NCBI RefSeq assembly: GCF_002407205.1
Contig: NZ_CP023548.1
Coordinates: forward strand, 3,031,001 to 3,095,000
From: Rhodobacter sp. CZR27
GTDB lineage: Bacteria > Pseudomonadota > Alphaproteobacteria > Rhodobacterales > Rhodobacteraceae
Length of the DNA stretch: 64,000 nucleotides
Direction: 5' to 3'
Shown here: positions 34,317 to 43,333 of the stretch, one piece after another
Layout: every line of letters begins with the position of its first letter
Position numbering within the stretch: position 1 is the first letter of the stretch
Made by a program: the position numbers and the translations under genes
The notes under the pieces: model-generated
Seen by the model: only the letters and a program-made list of their open reading frames with translations
Told to the model about the DNA's origin: nothing
Database searches by the model: none

Positions 34317-35671
34317 AGGGGCGCCAGGTTATCATCCTCAAGCTCGGTCCAGAAGACAAACCGTCTTCCACTTCGGCCGACGATACGTCCTATCCGTTCG
34401 ATATGCTCGACGCAGATGCTCGACTTGATTTTGGACTAGGCCGGGCGATGGACGACTTGGCCGATCTGGGCATCGTCCCATCGGAGACGGCGATAGATTT
34501 GTCACTCATCTCTGTAGCATTGACCGCTGCGGACACTCGGATTTCACGAGAATCCCATGCGCAGGATGGATGGAGCCGTGAACTCGGTCTCGATGTCCCG
34601 GTGTCCGATCCCGTTCTCTGGAGAAGCGTCGAGCCATTGCTGGCGAAGATGCTAAATTTTCTCACCGGTGATCGATGGACTCTGCAGTTCCGCGCCAGAC
34701 CGAGTGCTTGCTCGCAGCTATCCCCACCGTCGTCGAAGCTCTGCCTAGGTTCTGCGCTGGAGGTTTGCCTGTTTTCCGGAGGACTGGACAGCTTTATCGG
34801 CGCAATAGATCTTTGTTCGGATGGCAAAGCGCCATTGCTAATCAGCCACTACTGGGACGGTGAAACGAGCAAGTCGCAGACACATTGCAGGGAAGCCCTC
34901 GAGAAGCAATACGGCGCACTCGGCATTAGGCATGTCCGGGCTCGAGTTGGTTTCGGCCATGACGTTTTGGGCACTGGCAGCTCCGAAAACACGCTGCGGG
35001 GCAGATCCTTCCTCTTTTTCTCCCTTGCGGTCTTGGCGGCTGACGCATTGGGCGGCGACCAGATCGCGCATGTCCCAGAGAACGGACTCATCTCTCTTAA
35101 TGTGCCCTTGGATCCATTGCGTCTCGGTGCGCTCAGCACCCGAACGACACACCCCTACTATATGGCGCGCCTCAATGAACTGCTGGTAGCGCTCGGTCTC
35201 AAAGTGAAGCTGGTTAATACATACGCCTTCAAGACAAAGGGCGAGATGATCGGCGAGTGTCGCGACCAGTCTTTCATCGCCAAGGCGGCGGCGAACACGA
35301 TGTCTTGTTCTTCGCCTGCGAAGGCCCGCTGGCAGGGCGAAGCGCCCAAGCATTGCGGATACTGTGTCCCGTGTCTCATTCGCCGGGCCTCCATGCTAGC
35401 TGGCCTCGGAAACGACTCAACCGACTACTCAATCCCGGATCTGAAGGCGCGCGACCTAGATAGCAGCGAAGCGGAAGGAATGCATGTTCGATCCTTCCAG
35501 CGTGCCATTACTCGACTCCGTAAGCGCCCCGCAACGGCGAGCCTCGACATCCACCTCCCAGGTCCACTGATCGATCACCCTGATCGGTTAGCTGATTACG
35601 AGAAGGTCTATCGCACGGGTATTGCGGAAGTGGAGGCGCTGCTCCGCGGGGTTCGAGCACGACCGCTATGA
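34313..35671 (+). CDS. qatC: QatC: QueC-like PP-loop protein
   Basis: 452 residues. The PP-loop SGGLDS is at 155-160, inside a QueC-like nucleotide-binding fold, and the zinc cluster CGYCVPC has Cys348, 351 and 354. QueC makes 7-cyano-7-deazaguanine; the Qat relatives are thought to use similar chemistry on a protein or nucleic-acid substrate. The N-terminal 145 residues are an extra domain absent from QueC. It overlaps qatB and qatD by 4 nt at each end. Confidence 0.9.
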   Translation: MKGRQVIILKLGPEDKPSSTSADDTSYPFDMLDADARLDFGLGRAMDDLADLGIVPSETAIDLSLISVALTAADTRISRESHAQDGWSRELGLDVPVSDPVLWRSVEPLLAKMLNFLTGDRWTLQFRARPSACSQLSPPSSKLCLGSALEVCLFSGGLDSFIGAIDLCSDGKAPLLISHYWDGETSKSQTHCREALEKQYGALGIRHVRARVGFGHDVLGTGSSENTLRGRSFLFFSLAVLAADALGGDQIAHVPENGLISLNVPLDPLRLGALSTRTTHPYYMARLNELLVALGLKVKLVNTYAFKTKGEMIGECRDQSFIAKAAANTMSCSSPAKARWQGEAPKHCGYCVPCLIRRASMLAGLGNDSTDYSIPDLKARDLDSSEAEGMHVRSFQRAITRLRKRPATASLDIHLPGPLIDHPDRLADYEKVYRTGIAEVEALLRGVRARPL

Positions 35672-36411
35672 AAAAGGGGACGGGGCCGCGTTGGGTCGAT
35701 TTCCACTGCCATCTCGATCTCTACCCGGATCACGCTGCCCTCATTCAGCAGTGTGACCAAGCGGAAGTCGCGACATTGGCAGTGACAACCACTCCGAAGG
35801 CATGGCCACGGAACAAAGAGATGGCGGCACAGTCTCGGCTGGTGCGGGTTGCTCTTGGTCTTCATCCACAGCTCGTTGCGGAACGGGTTGAAGAGGTAGC
35901 AATTTTCGAGCGATACTTGCCGGACGCCCGTTACATTGGAGAGATCGGCCTCGACGGGGGACCGCGGTTCTATGGGAGTCTGAAGGAGCAAGAGCAGGTC
36001 CTTGACCGGATGCTGCGGGCCAGCGCCGAGCAGGGGCGCAAGGTGGCGTCACTTCACAGTGTCCGCAGCGTCGCCAAGGTGCTCACGGCGCTCGAGGGCA
36101 CCAGGTTTATCGATACTTCGAAGGCAGTCTTGCACTGGTTCACAGGAACCAAGGCGGAGGCGCGGCGGGCCGTCGAAATGGGGTGCTATTTCTCGATTAA
36201 TGCCGAGATGCTGCGAACCGAACGGCATCGGATATTGGTCGCCTCATTGCCACATGACAGATTGCTGACGGAAACGGACGGCCCTTTCGTGAAAACTTCG
36301 CGCGGAACGGTGCGTCCGCGCGATGTCGAAGAGACCGTCTTTCAACTTGCCGAGGTCTTCGGTTTCACCGTAGAGGATATGCGGTCGGGTCTGCTATCGA
36401 ACCTGAGATAA
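35668..36411 (+). CDS. qatD: QatD: TatD-family metal-dependent hydrolase
   Basis: 247 residues, the usual TatD length. Metal ligands are visible: H13 and H15 in DFHCHLD, the Glu in GEIGLDGG, the His in ASLHSVRS, the His in LHWFTG, and the Asp in TETDGPF. TatD enzymes are DNases. It completes the Qat operon (ATGA overlap with qatC). Downstream is an IS-derived remnant. Confidence 0.9.
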   Translation: MKKGTGPRWVDFHCHLDLYPDHAALIQQCDQAEVATLAVTTTPKAWPRNKEMAAQSRLVRVALGLHPQLVAERVEEVAIFERYLPDARYIGEIGLDGGPRFYGSLKEQEQVLDRMLRASAEQGRKVASLHSVRSVAKVLTALEGTRFIDTSKAVLHWFTGTKAEARRAVEMGCYFSINAEMLRTERHRILVASLPHDRLLTETDGPFVKTSRGTVRPRDVEETVFQLAEVFGFTVEDMRSGLLSNLR

Positions 36412-36452
36412 CTGTTGAGCTAGTTTGCATCGACCTCGCAGCTGGTGGGGGC

Positions 36453-37148
36453 GTGAACCGCGCCGGGTTTGCCGGAGGCCGATTTTGTTTAGTTACGCGG
36501 CCATGGGTGCAGCTTCCAGAGCAGCGTAGAAGTTGGCCTCGGCTTCTGTCGGCGGGATGTTCCCGATCGGCTCGAGGAGACGGCGGTTGTTGAACCAGTC
36601 CACCCATTCCAGCGTGGCATATTCGACGGCCTCGTCGTGGCCGGCGAAGAGCGCGTTCTTCCGCCCAAGGGTCAGCGGCCGGATGCGGTTCTCGACGGGG
36701 TTCGAGTCCATCTCGATCCGGCCGTCGTCGGGGAACAGGATGAGACCCGGCCAATGATCCAGCAGGTAAGCCGCGGCCATCCCGAGGTCGGACTTCTTCG
36801 ACAGCCGCGCAGCCTCCTGGATGAGCCAAGGGTGCATCGCCTCAAGGAGCGGTTTCGAGCGCTCCTGCCGAACGGCGCGGCGTGCCTCGGGCGCCTGACC
36901 GCGGATCTCCCTCTCGATGGCGTAGAGTTCCGTGATCCGCCGCAGTGCCTCGTCGACGAAGGGCGAGGCCGCGCTCGGCCGCGCCTCGATCAGCTTGCGC
37001 CGGGCGTGTGCCCAGCAGAAGGCAAGCTGCACCCGGCTGCCCTCGGCGAGGCGGTTGTAGCCCTGTGTCAAGCGACACGCAGCCTGAAAACGAGCGACTG
37101 GGACAACTACGTTGACGAACACCGCTCCGGCAAACCCGGCGCAGTTCA
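36453..37148 (-). mobile_element. 696-bp chimera: IS3 ends around an IS66 transposase segment
   Basis: The terminal inverted repeats are 24 bp and match at 23 positions (36453-36476 and 37125-37148; both read TGAAC.GCGCCGGG outward). The inner 80 bp at the right and the coding tail at the left are IS3-type, while the middle (about 36615-37075) is from an IS66 transposase (FCWAHARRKL, DSNPVENRIRPL). The open frame 36493-37170 joins the IS66 part directly to the IS3 OrfB tail (WVDWFNNRRLLEPIGNIPP). No target repeat was found. Confidence 0.7.
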
Positions 37149-37697
37149 ATGCACATCGCCCGCCGCGCAATGGCCAGGGCGACCGCTACCGGCTGGACCC
37201 TGCGCCGTCTGCGCGAGAGGGACCTGCGCGCCGGTGCACGACTGACGATCTCGGGGCGGCGAATGACGCTGGCGCTGTCCGCGGCAGCAGCGCCGTTCTG
37301 GTCAGCGCTCTGGCCGAGGCTGATGGCGCTGCACTGGGCCGATCCGTAGCGGCTGGCCTCACCGGATGTCGATCGCCTGCGAAAGCGTCCACGGACGGCC
37401 CGTTCCCATGCGCAAAAGGCACCCGATCGCCCTCTTAACGCGCAAGAAACCCGGTCCCGGGGCCGCATCCACCCCACCAACTCTAAACGACGCCACCTCC
37501 GCCCCACATTCGCGGCCCTCGCCAGCACCGAAGCGATTCGATATCGCCAGCCAACAGAGTTCGGTGAGTTTGCCGGGTTGAGGCAGCCGCGGCTAAGACT
37601 GATGCCTTCTTGCGATCTCAAACTAAAGGAACTAGGGATGCAATTGTAAGGTATTGTTCGAAACACACCGCGTTAGGCGGAACGGATCAAAATAATA
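37149..37697. other. Spacer with no recognised gene
   Basis: Only short, arginine-rich reading frames occur; none resembles a protein family. The right part (37600 onward) becomes AT-richer and leads into the next gene. Confidence 0.4.
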
Positions 37698-38207
37698 ATG
37701 TCGCGCAAAAAAGTAGAGATGCCTGGTCTCCGTCAAAGGAATCCAGAAATTACTTCGGCCATTATCAGTGCCGTTGTAGCCCTTGCGATTGCCGTCCCTT
37801 CAGCAGCTTTTACCTTCTGGAAAAACATCACCATTCTTCAGACTATTCGCAGCGAAACTCGCGTCAGAGATCTTTCCTCGGCGCGGACCCAGCGGTTCTT
37901 AAACCGTCATGATGCATATGTTACTGCTTATCGTGAATTTGAGAGCAAAGTGCGAGAGACGAAAAAATCGGAGGACGGATTTGTTCGGCGCCTAAATCTA
38001 ATCACTGATCTCTATGCAAAACACAGCCGTGATCTTGTGGAACTTTACTCCGATTACATTTCGGATGAAGTGGTAGGTCTGAAAACCCGTCTTCAAGATG
38101 GAATTGACAAGCATGCACAAAGCCCTTCCATTGAAAACGCAATGGCCTTCCATAAAGATGGTCTAAAGTTTCACGAACTGCTCGCTCGTGACTTGGTGAA
38201 GCAATAA
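37698..38207 (+). CDS. Small membrane-anchored protein, unknown
   Basis: 169 residues. One N-terminal membrane helix (about 18-42, ITSAIISAVVALAIAVPSAA) is followed by a helical cytoplasmic or periplasmic domain rich in charged residues. The DNA is clearly less GC-rich than its neighbours, suggesting recent transfer from another source. I recognise no family. It is isolated between IS remnants, and a role as cargo of this IS-rich region is all that can be said. Confidence 0.6.
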   Translation: MSRKKVEMPGLRQRNPEITSAIISAVVALAIAVPSAAFTFWKNITILQTIRSETRVRDLSSARTQRFLNRHDAYVTAYREFESKVRETKKSEDGFVRRLNLITDLYAKHSRDLVELYSDYISDEVVGLKTRLQDGIDKHAQSPSIENAMAFHKDGLKFHELLARDLVKQ

Positions 38208-38277
38208 ATCGCAAGAGAATCAAATGACAAAAACCGACGTGGTCTCCTTCTTCCCTGATCTTGTCGCGCTTTAACCG

Positions 38278-38345
38278 GCCATTCGCACCCCGCGCAACGA
38301 ACGACTGCTTCCGCCCATTGCCGCGGACGCAATGCCGTAACCTCA
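38278..38345 (+). repeat. Dispersed intergenic repeat, copy A
   Basis: The segment around TTCCGCCCATTGCCGCGG, followed by GCAATGCCGTAACCTCACGG, is about 75-80% identical over about 60 bp to a copy at about 44975-45030 on the other strand. It lies in a 367-bp gap (38208-38574) without genes. Confidence 0.5.
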
Positions 38346-38574
38346 CGGGCCGCTGTCCGCCCATCGCGGCCATCTGTAGTAGACTAGGTCCTCGCTGCAG
38401 TACAGCGCCTACGAAGCAGACATCCATTGCGCTCGTTTCACAGGGTAACCTTCGCAGAGCTTGAGAGGGATGAAAGCTGGAGGTGCTAACCTAAACAGTG
38501 AAGATTGATCCATTAGACAGGTGGGTACGGTCGACGGATGGGAGACGCTGTCCCAGCTTCTCGTGCCGATGCCT

Positions 38575-38850
38575 CTGACCGTGCGGCCTGAACGGCACCA
38601 AGTTCACATGCCCGGAGCGCGCCGCCAGGGAATTTCCACAGCATTCGCGACACGACCCTGCATCCCCGGACGAAAGTCTCGCAAGAAGCCCATCAAATAC
38701 GACAGGCGGCGCTACAAACGCCGCAACCGCATCGAGATCATGTTCGGTCGCATCAAGGACTGGCGGCGCGTCGCAACCCGATACGACCGATGCCCCGAAA
38801 CATTCTTCTCAGCCATCATCCTCGCCGCCATCGTCTTGTTCTGGCTTTGA
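38575..38850 (+). pseudogene. IS5 (IS427-type) transposase, C-terminal fragment
   Basis: The tail is characteristic: KKPIKYDRRRYKRRNRIEI, then MFGRIKDWRRVATRYDRCPE and FFSAIILAAIVLFWL at the end. Only about 90 residues remain; the N-terminal DDE part is missing and no IS ends were seen. Confidence 0.8.
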
Positions 38851-38856
38851 AACTCA

Positions 38857-40602
38857 ATGAGTATGGACCATAGGTCGTGCGGCACTGCGAAAGTGCAGAT
38901 GATGAAGACGGGACGACGACTGATGACAGGCCAGAGCGGCGACATTATTCGGGCCATGCGGAGACGCGCCAGCAGGATCTTCGACTTCTGCATCATGGCA
39001 TTCTGTGTCCTGGCGGTGATGCTTGCCGCAGGTGTGGTCCGGGTTCGCGAAAGAGCTGCGGATTTCACCCGACCCGAGGACGCGATCCATCTTGGCCTGG
39101 TGCTTGCCGGCTCACTGGCATTCGTCGCCCTTGTCATCGCGTATCGCCGCAGCAACGAGCCTCTCGAGAGGTATGACCGGGCCGAGAATACCCTGGTTGC
39201 CCTGCTTCGCGCAGACCGTTCGGAATACATCCGAAACGAGTTCGACGCGCTGGCAAGACGCTCGCGACACGATCCTTTTGTCCGGGGCCTGATGGATGAT
39301 CGGCGAGATGCGATCATGAACCACCTGGCGAGTGTCATGGCGGCGGAAGCGCAAGAGCGCGAGACACGACGGAAGCTGGCGGAGATCGCTGCCGCGGAAG
39401 AGATGGCAGCCCGGGATGAAAAGGTGCGCGAGACCCGGCTGGCGGCTCTGACGAAAGCCTTCGAGGACGTCAGCCGGGCCTGCGTCGATCACATCGAGGC
39501 CCGGTACAGGGACTCGCCGGTCTGCCAGGTGGAGAGGCTTTTCACGGAGGCCCTGACGATCGCCAGGAAGAACCGGATCGACGCGGAAGCGAACTGGAAC
39601 ACGAAACTTCACGGCATGTCCTGGTGGCAACAGCTGAACACCGAAGGGCCTGACCTCGCAGCAATGGACAAGCAGATCGCGGAGATCGAGGCCGCGCAGC
39701 GCCGCTTCCTCAGGTCCGGCAAGTCTGCCCGGAACCGCGCCCACTTCGATGTGGTGAAGGATCGCGCGAAGGCGCGTCACCTGCAATGCCTGCTGCCAGC
39801 CTACCAGACCCTGCCAAGCTCCCACCTCGAGCGTTATGACGAGAAGATGATCGCGAAGAGCGCGCTCTGGCTCGCGGCGATGTCGATCCCGGTCTCGGCC
39901 TGGGTGGATATCACCCGGGCAAGCGACATCTACGACTGTCTCCGCGAGGTGAACGGCAACTATGCGGGAATGTCCGACATCGATATCTGGATGGACGCCC
40001 TGATGATGCCATCGGAAAGCCTGGCCGGCCTCGCCTCGCTGACCAAGGGAGCCTGGTTCGAGAAGCTGGTCGAGAGCGACCTGGGAGGGGAGCGCTTTGA
40101 GCACTTCAACCATCCGGACGCCGACATCGTGGTCGATGGCATCGCCTACCAGTTGAAGGCCACCGACAGCGAAAGCTATATCGACAGCGTTGCGGACGGC
40201 ATCCCGGTCATCGCCACCTCGGAGGTGGCCGCCGCAACAAACGTGATCGACGGCGGCTACGCCAATGCGGACCTGAACGAGTCCGTCGATCTTGCGCTCG
40301 GTGGACCCGGCATCGATATCGACGACACAGCGATCGATGCCTTGCTGGCAGGAGTCGGTTGCTTGGGCACGCTGGCGATGCTCCGCGGCTTCAACCACGT
40401 GTCGGAAAAGATCCGCAATGGCGGGGATCGCGAAGAGGCCGTCCTCGAAGGGATCGGCGTTGCCGTCACCGGAACAGCGAAGGCCTTCGTCGACACGGCC
40501 GAGCTTGGCTACAAGGCACTCAATTCGCGGCCGAGCCGCTTTCTCGGCCGCATGGTCGTCAAGGCGGCCACTAAGCTCGACGAGAAGCTGTCCGGCAACT
40601 AG
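38857..40602 (+). CDS. Two-TM protein with coiled coil and candidate PD-(D/E)XK-like nuclease domain
   Basis: Up to 581 residues; the start is uncertain (38857 is the furthest ATG, with no clear ribosome site; others occur before residue 34). Two membrane helices (41-60 and 77-96) are followed by a long charged helical region (100-300), then a compact domain with E402 in GAWFEKLV, D423 in HPDADIVVDG and Q432-x-K434 in YQLKAT. That spacing and the predicted beta-strands fit a restriction-endonuclease fold in which Q replaces the usual E, as in some Mrr-like enzymes. The tail (450-581) is Gly/Ala-rich with an amphipathic helix. I recognise no family. It stands alone between IS elements, 2.4 kb from qatD. 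Confidence 0.65.
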   Translation: MSMDHRSCGTAKVQMMKTGRRLMTGQSGDIIRAMRRRASRIFDFCIMAFCVLAVMLAAGVVRVRERAADFTRPEDAIHLGLVLAGSLAFVALVIAYRRSNEPLERYDRAENTLVALLRADRSEYIRNEFDALARRSRHDPFVRGLMDDRRDAIMNHLASVMAAEAQERETRRKLAEIAAAEEMAARDEKVRETRLAALTKAFEDVSRACVDHIEARYRDSPVCQVERLFTEALTIARKNRIDAEANWNTKLHGMSWWQQLNTEGPDLAAMDKQIAEIEAAQRRFLRSGKSARNRAHFDVVKDRAKARHLQCLLPAYQTLPSSHLERYDEKMIAKSALWLAAMSIPVSAWVDITRASDIYDCLREVNGNYAGMSDIDIWMDALMMPSESLAGLASLTKGAWFEKLVESDLGGERFEHFNHPDADIVVDGIAYQLKATDSESYIDSVADGIPVIATSEVAAATNVIDGGYANADLNESVDLALGGPGIDIDDTAIDALLAGVGCLGTLAMLRGFNHVSEKIRNGGDREEAVLEGIGVAVTGTAKAFVDTAELGYKALNSRPSRFLGRMVVKAATKLDEKLSGN

Positions 40603-40745
40603 GGTCCAGACGGCGCCAGTCAGGCCGGCTCGCCGTCGACCGGGATGAGTTTCGGTTCTCTTGGGCTTTGATGATGGGTTGGGTAGCCCCTCCTGACGGC
40701 ACTTATGTGCCACAGTGATCCAGACAGGATCAGGAGGAACCCGCT

Positions 40746-41780
40746 ATGAAGGACGTCTCGATCATCGGCGTTGACCTGGCGAAACAGGTTTTTCAACTGC
40801 ACGGAGCGACAGCAGAAGGCGAGGTCGTGTTTCGCAAGAAGCTGTCGCGCAAGCAGTTTCTCACGTTCATGCAGTCGCAGTCCGGGTGCATCATTGCGAT
40901 GGAGGCCTGTGCCACCGCTCATCATTGGGCCCGGACCTTGTCGGCCATCGGGCATGAAGTGCGCCTGATCGCCCCGAAATTCGTCAAGCCGTATGTGAAG
41001 AGCCAGAAAAACGACATGGCGGATGCCGAGGCGATCGCGGAAGCGGGCAGTCGGCCGACCATGCGTTTCGTCGAGGTGAAGACGCCGGAGCAGCAGGGCC
41101 TCGGCATGATCTTCAGGCTGCGGGATCTGCTGGTAGGGCAGCGGACGCAGATGATCAATGCCTTGCGCGGCCATCTCGCCGAGTTCGGGCTTGTCGCCGG
41201 GAAGGGGCGGGAGAACGTGGACAAGCTGCGGACCGTTCTGGAGCCGGGCGCAGGGTCAGACGATCTTCCTGCTGTGGTCCGCCACATGGCACAGCTTTGC
41301 TTTGATCAGATCGACGATCTGTCGCAGAGGATCACCGAGCTTGATACGCAGATCGCGGCGGCCAGCAAACGTTCGCGGTTCTCAGCCCGACTGCAAAAGA
41401 TGCCCGGCATAGGCCCTATTACCGCGATGGCATTGGCGGCTTTCGCGCCACCGATGGAGAGCTTCCGTCAGGGAAGGGATTTCTCGGCTTGGCTGGGCCT
41501 CGTGCCGCGACAGCATTCCAGCGGCGGCAAGCAGAGGCTCGGCCGCACGAGCAAGTCCGGCCAGCGCGACATCCGGCGCTTGCTGATCATTGGCGCGATG
41601 GCCGTAATCTCCGGGACCAAGATCCGGCCACCCGCAGAAAGCTCGTGGCTGGGGCGGATGCTGGCACGCAAGCCACGGATGCTGGCCGCCATCGCATTGG
41701 CGAACAAGATGGCCCGCATGCTTTGGGCCATGATCACAAAGAACGAAGAGTTTCGAGGGGGACCGCTGATGGCGAACTGA
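40746..41780 (+). CDS. IS110-family DEDD transposase/recombinase
   Basis: 344 residues, full length, with AGGAGG just upstream of ATG 40746. The N-terminal RuvC-like DEDD domain has the Asp in VDLAKQVFQ, the Glu in AMEAC and the Asp pair in QKNDMADAEA. The C-terminal domain has the conserved serine in the HSSGGKQRLG region that is linked to strand exchange. IS110 enzymes move without DDE chemistry, guided by a structured RNA from the element. The gene appears intact. Confidence 0.92.
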   Translation: MKDVSIIGVDLAKQVFQLHGATAEGEVVFRKKLSRKQFLTFMQSQSGCIIAMEACATAHHWARTLSAIGHEVRLIAPKFVKPYVKSQKNDMADAEAIAEAGSRPTMRFVEVKTPEQQGLGMIFRLRDLLVGQRTQMINALRGHLAEFGLVAGKGRENVDKLRTVLEPGAGSDDLPAVVRHMAQLCFDQIDDLSQRITELDTQIAAASKRSRFSARLQKMPGIGPITAMALAAFAPPMESFRQGRDFSAWLGLVPRQHSSGGKQRLGRTSKSGQRDIRRLLIIGAMAVISGTKIRPPAESSWLGRMLARKPRMLAAIALANKMARMLWAMITKNEEFRGGPLMAN

Positions 41781-42017
41781 CGAGGTCAGCAGCACCGCCT
41801 CGAAATGCGGGAGAAGCTGAAGCTTGTATGAAATCGATCGGACAGATCGGGGTTGGGGAAACCAGTGTCACATGGAGAGCTTCGAGCTCGTTTTGATGTT
41901 TTGACCACAACCCGCGCATCCCATACCGGCCATGGAGCAAAGCGCTCCGACGAAAGGCCTGACACATGGACGCATTCGATCGTATCATGCTAGCCGAGGC
42001 GACAGCCCGCTAAAACC
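41781..42017 (+). ncRNA. Candidate guide (bridge/seeker) RNA region of the IS110 element
   Basis: 237 nt of non-coding DNA lies between the transposase stop and the right inverted repeat, with several self-complementary stretches. In IS1111-type elements this position encodes the RNA that pairs with target and donor DNA. Assignment is by position only; I did not fold it or identify the guide loops. Confidence 0.4.
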
Positions 42018-42103
42018 GGGGCTACCCACACATGATGTGACCGCCCCCCGAGGTCATCGATGTGCCAAGGTGGGTCTGCGACGATCCACAGAGGAGAGCG
42101 GTC

Positions 42104-42537
42104 ATGTCGGAGGTTACCACGGTCGGGCTCGATCTGGCGAAGAACGTGTTTCAGGCGCACGGTGCCGACGCCTCGGGCCGAGCTGTGCTTCGGAAGAAGC
42201 TTCGGCGGGATCAGGTGCTCGACTTTTTCGGCCGCCTGCCGCCTTGCATCGTGGCGATGGAAGCGTGCGGCGGGGCGCATCTCTGGGGCCGCGAGATCGG
42301 CAAGCTCGGGCATGAGGTGCGGCTGATCCCAACCTCCTACGTCAAGCCGTTCGTGAAGCGGCAGAAGAACGACGCCGCCGCCGCCGAGGCGATCTGCGAA
42401 GCGGCCCTGCGTCCGACGATGCGCTTCGTGCCGGTGAAGAGCGAGGAGACCCAGGGGGCCGCGATGGTCTTCCGCATCCGCGAGCTTCTGATCCGGCAGC
42501 GGACGCAGGCGATCAACGCCCTGCGGGGCTATCTGGG
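42104..42537 (+). pseudogene. IS110-family transposase, 3' truncated
   Basis: The first 145 residues are normal: GLDLAKNVFQAHGAD, AMEACGGAHLW, and FVKRQKNDAAAAEA up to NALRGYLG. The frame then leaves the family and stops at 42622, so the catalytic serine domain is missing. It starts 75 bp after the right repeat of the intact IS110 element, with a related upstream region. It is a relative, not a copy, of that transposase. Confidence 0.85.
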
Positions 42538-42697
42538 TGTCAATCGGCGTCGAACTTCTTATTGCGCGCCGATCAACACCCGACCTCCGCTTCCCCCAAA
42601 TCGTCATCTGCGATGTCGCTGAATCTTCACATTCGATGTCGCGCCGCACTGGCCTCGGCTCCAGCGCCAGATTCCGTTCGTTCTTGTCGCTCGAAGA

Positions 42698-43060
42698 TCA
42701 GTTGATCTCGACCTCGACGGTACCTCCAAAGGACTTTGCAACGGAAAGATAAGAGCGGAACTCCTTGGCAGCCTCCACGATCTTGCCTTCGAGAAAAAGG
42801 ATCTCCGCAATATCCTCGCACTCGAACTTTTGACCTTTGAGCAGGGTTTCGACATAGATCGAATGCGACTGCGCAATAGCGCCAGGCCTTTTTCGATATT
42901 CCCAAGTGTAGAGGTGCGTGGACGAGGGCATGTATTGAGAGCAAAGCGCACGCTCTTCGTCGGTTATCTCCGCGATCGCTCCCAGTTCGAACCTGACGCC
43001 TTTGTGTCCGCCGAGCAGGCCTTTCAAGTCTTTCTGGTTGCGGGAAAAGATAATCTTCAT
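42698..43060 (-). CDS. Hypothetical protein
   Basis: 120 residues from ATG 43060; mixed alpha/beta composition, no membrane segment, signal or motif that I recognise. It is lower in GC than the adjacent IS genes. It lies between a truncated IS110 gene and IS1182 and is probably cargo or a leftover of the pre-IS locus. Confidence 0.5.
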   Translation of the reverse strand: MKIIFSRNQKDLKGLLGGHKGVRFELGAIAEITDEERALCSQYMPSSTHLYTWEYRKRPGAIAQSHSIYVETLLKGQKFECEDIAEILFLEGKIVEAAKEFRSYLSVAKSFGGTVEVEIN

Positions 43061-43333
43061 TTGCGATGCCTGTTAAACTGAACGACAACTCCATTGCTAT
43101 TGGATGTGGTAAGCTCGCGGCCGGGAAGCTGTCAAGTTTCGAGCTTGGCGGTGGCGTCGGAAAAGGCGCGCAGGTCAGCGCTGAAGCAGGGTACTGGTCT
43201 AGGATCAGGACTTCGGTAACGGTGCCGTGCCAGTTAAGCGGTTCGCGACGGCGCCGTGCCCGCAGCCGATGCAAGCGTCAGCTATCGCATGATCTTTCGG
43301 GTGTGATGCCGCAGCAGCGTCAGGCTGCTCTCC

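Larger units (their letters stand above)
40680..42028 (+). mobile_element. IS110/IS1111-type element
   Basis: Perfect 11-bp subterminal inverted repeats TGGGTAGCCCC (40680-40690) and its complement (42018-42028) bracket a complete transposase and 240 nt of non-coding sequence downstream. The repeat placement and the long 3' non-coding segment fit the IS1111 subgroup. True ends may lie a few bases outside the repeats. Confidence 0.75.

Noticed and set aside
39112..40713. A 533-codon minus-strand frame opposite the two-TM nuclease candidate
   Set aside because: No start context or motif; the plus-strand frame has membrane helices and a coherent domain.
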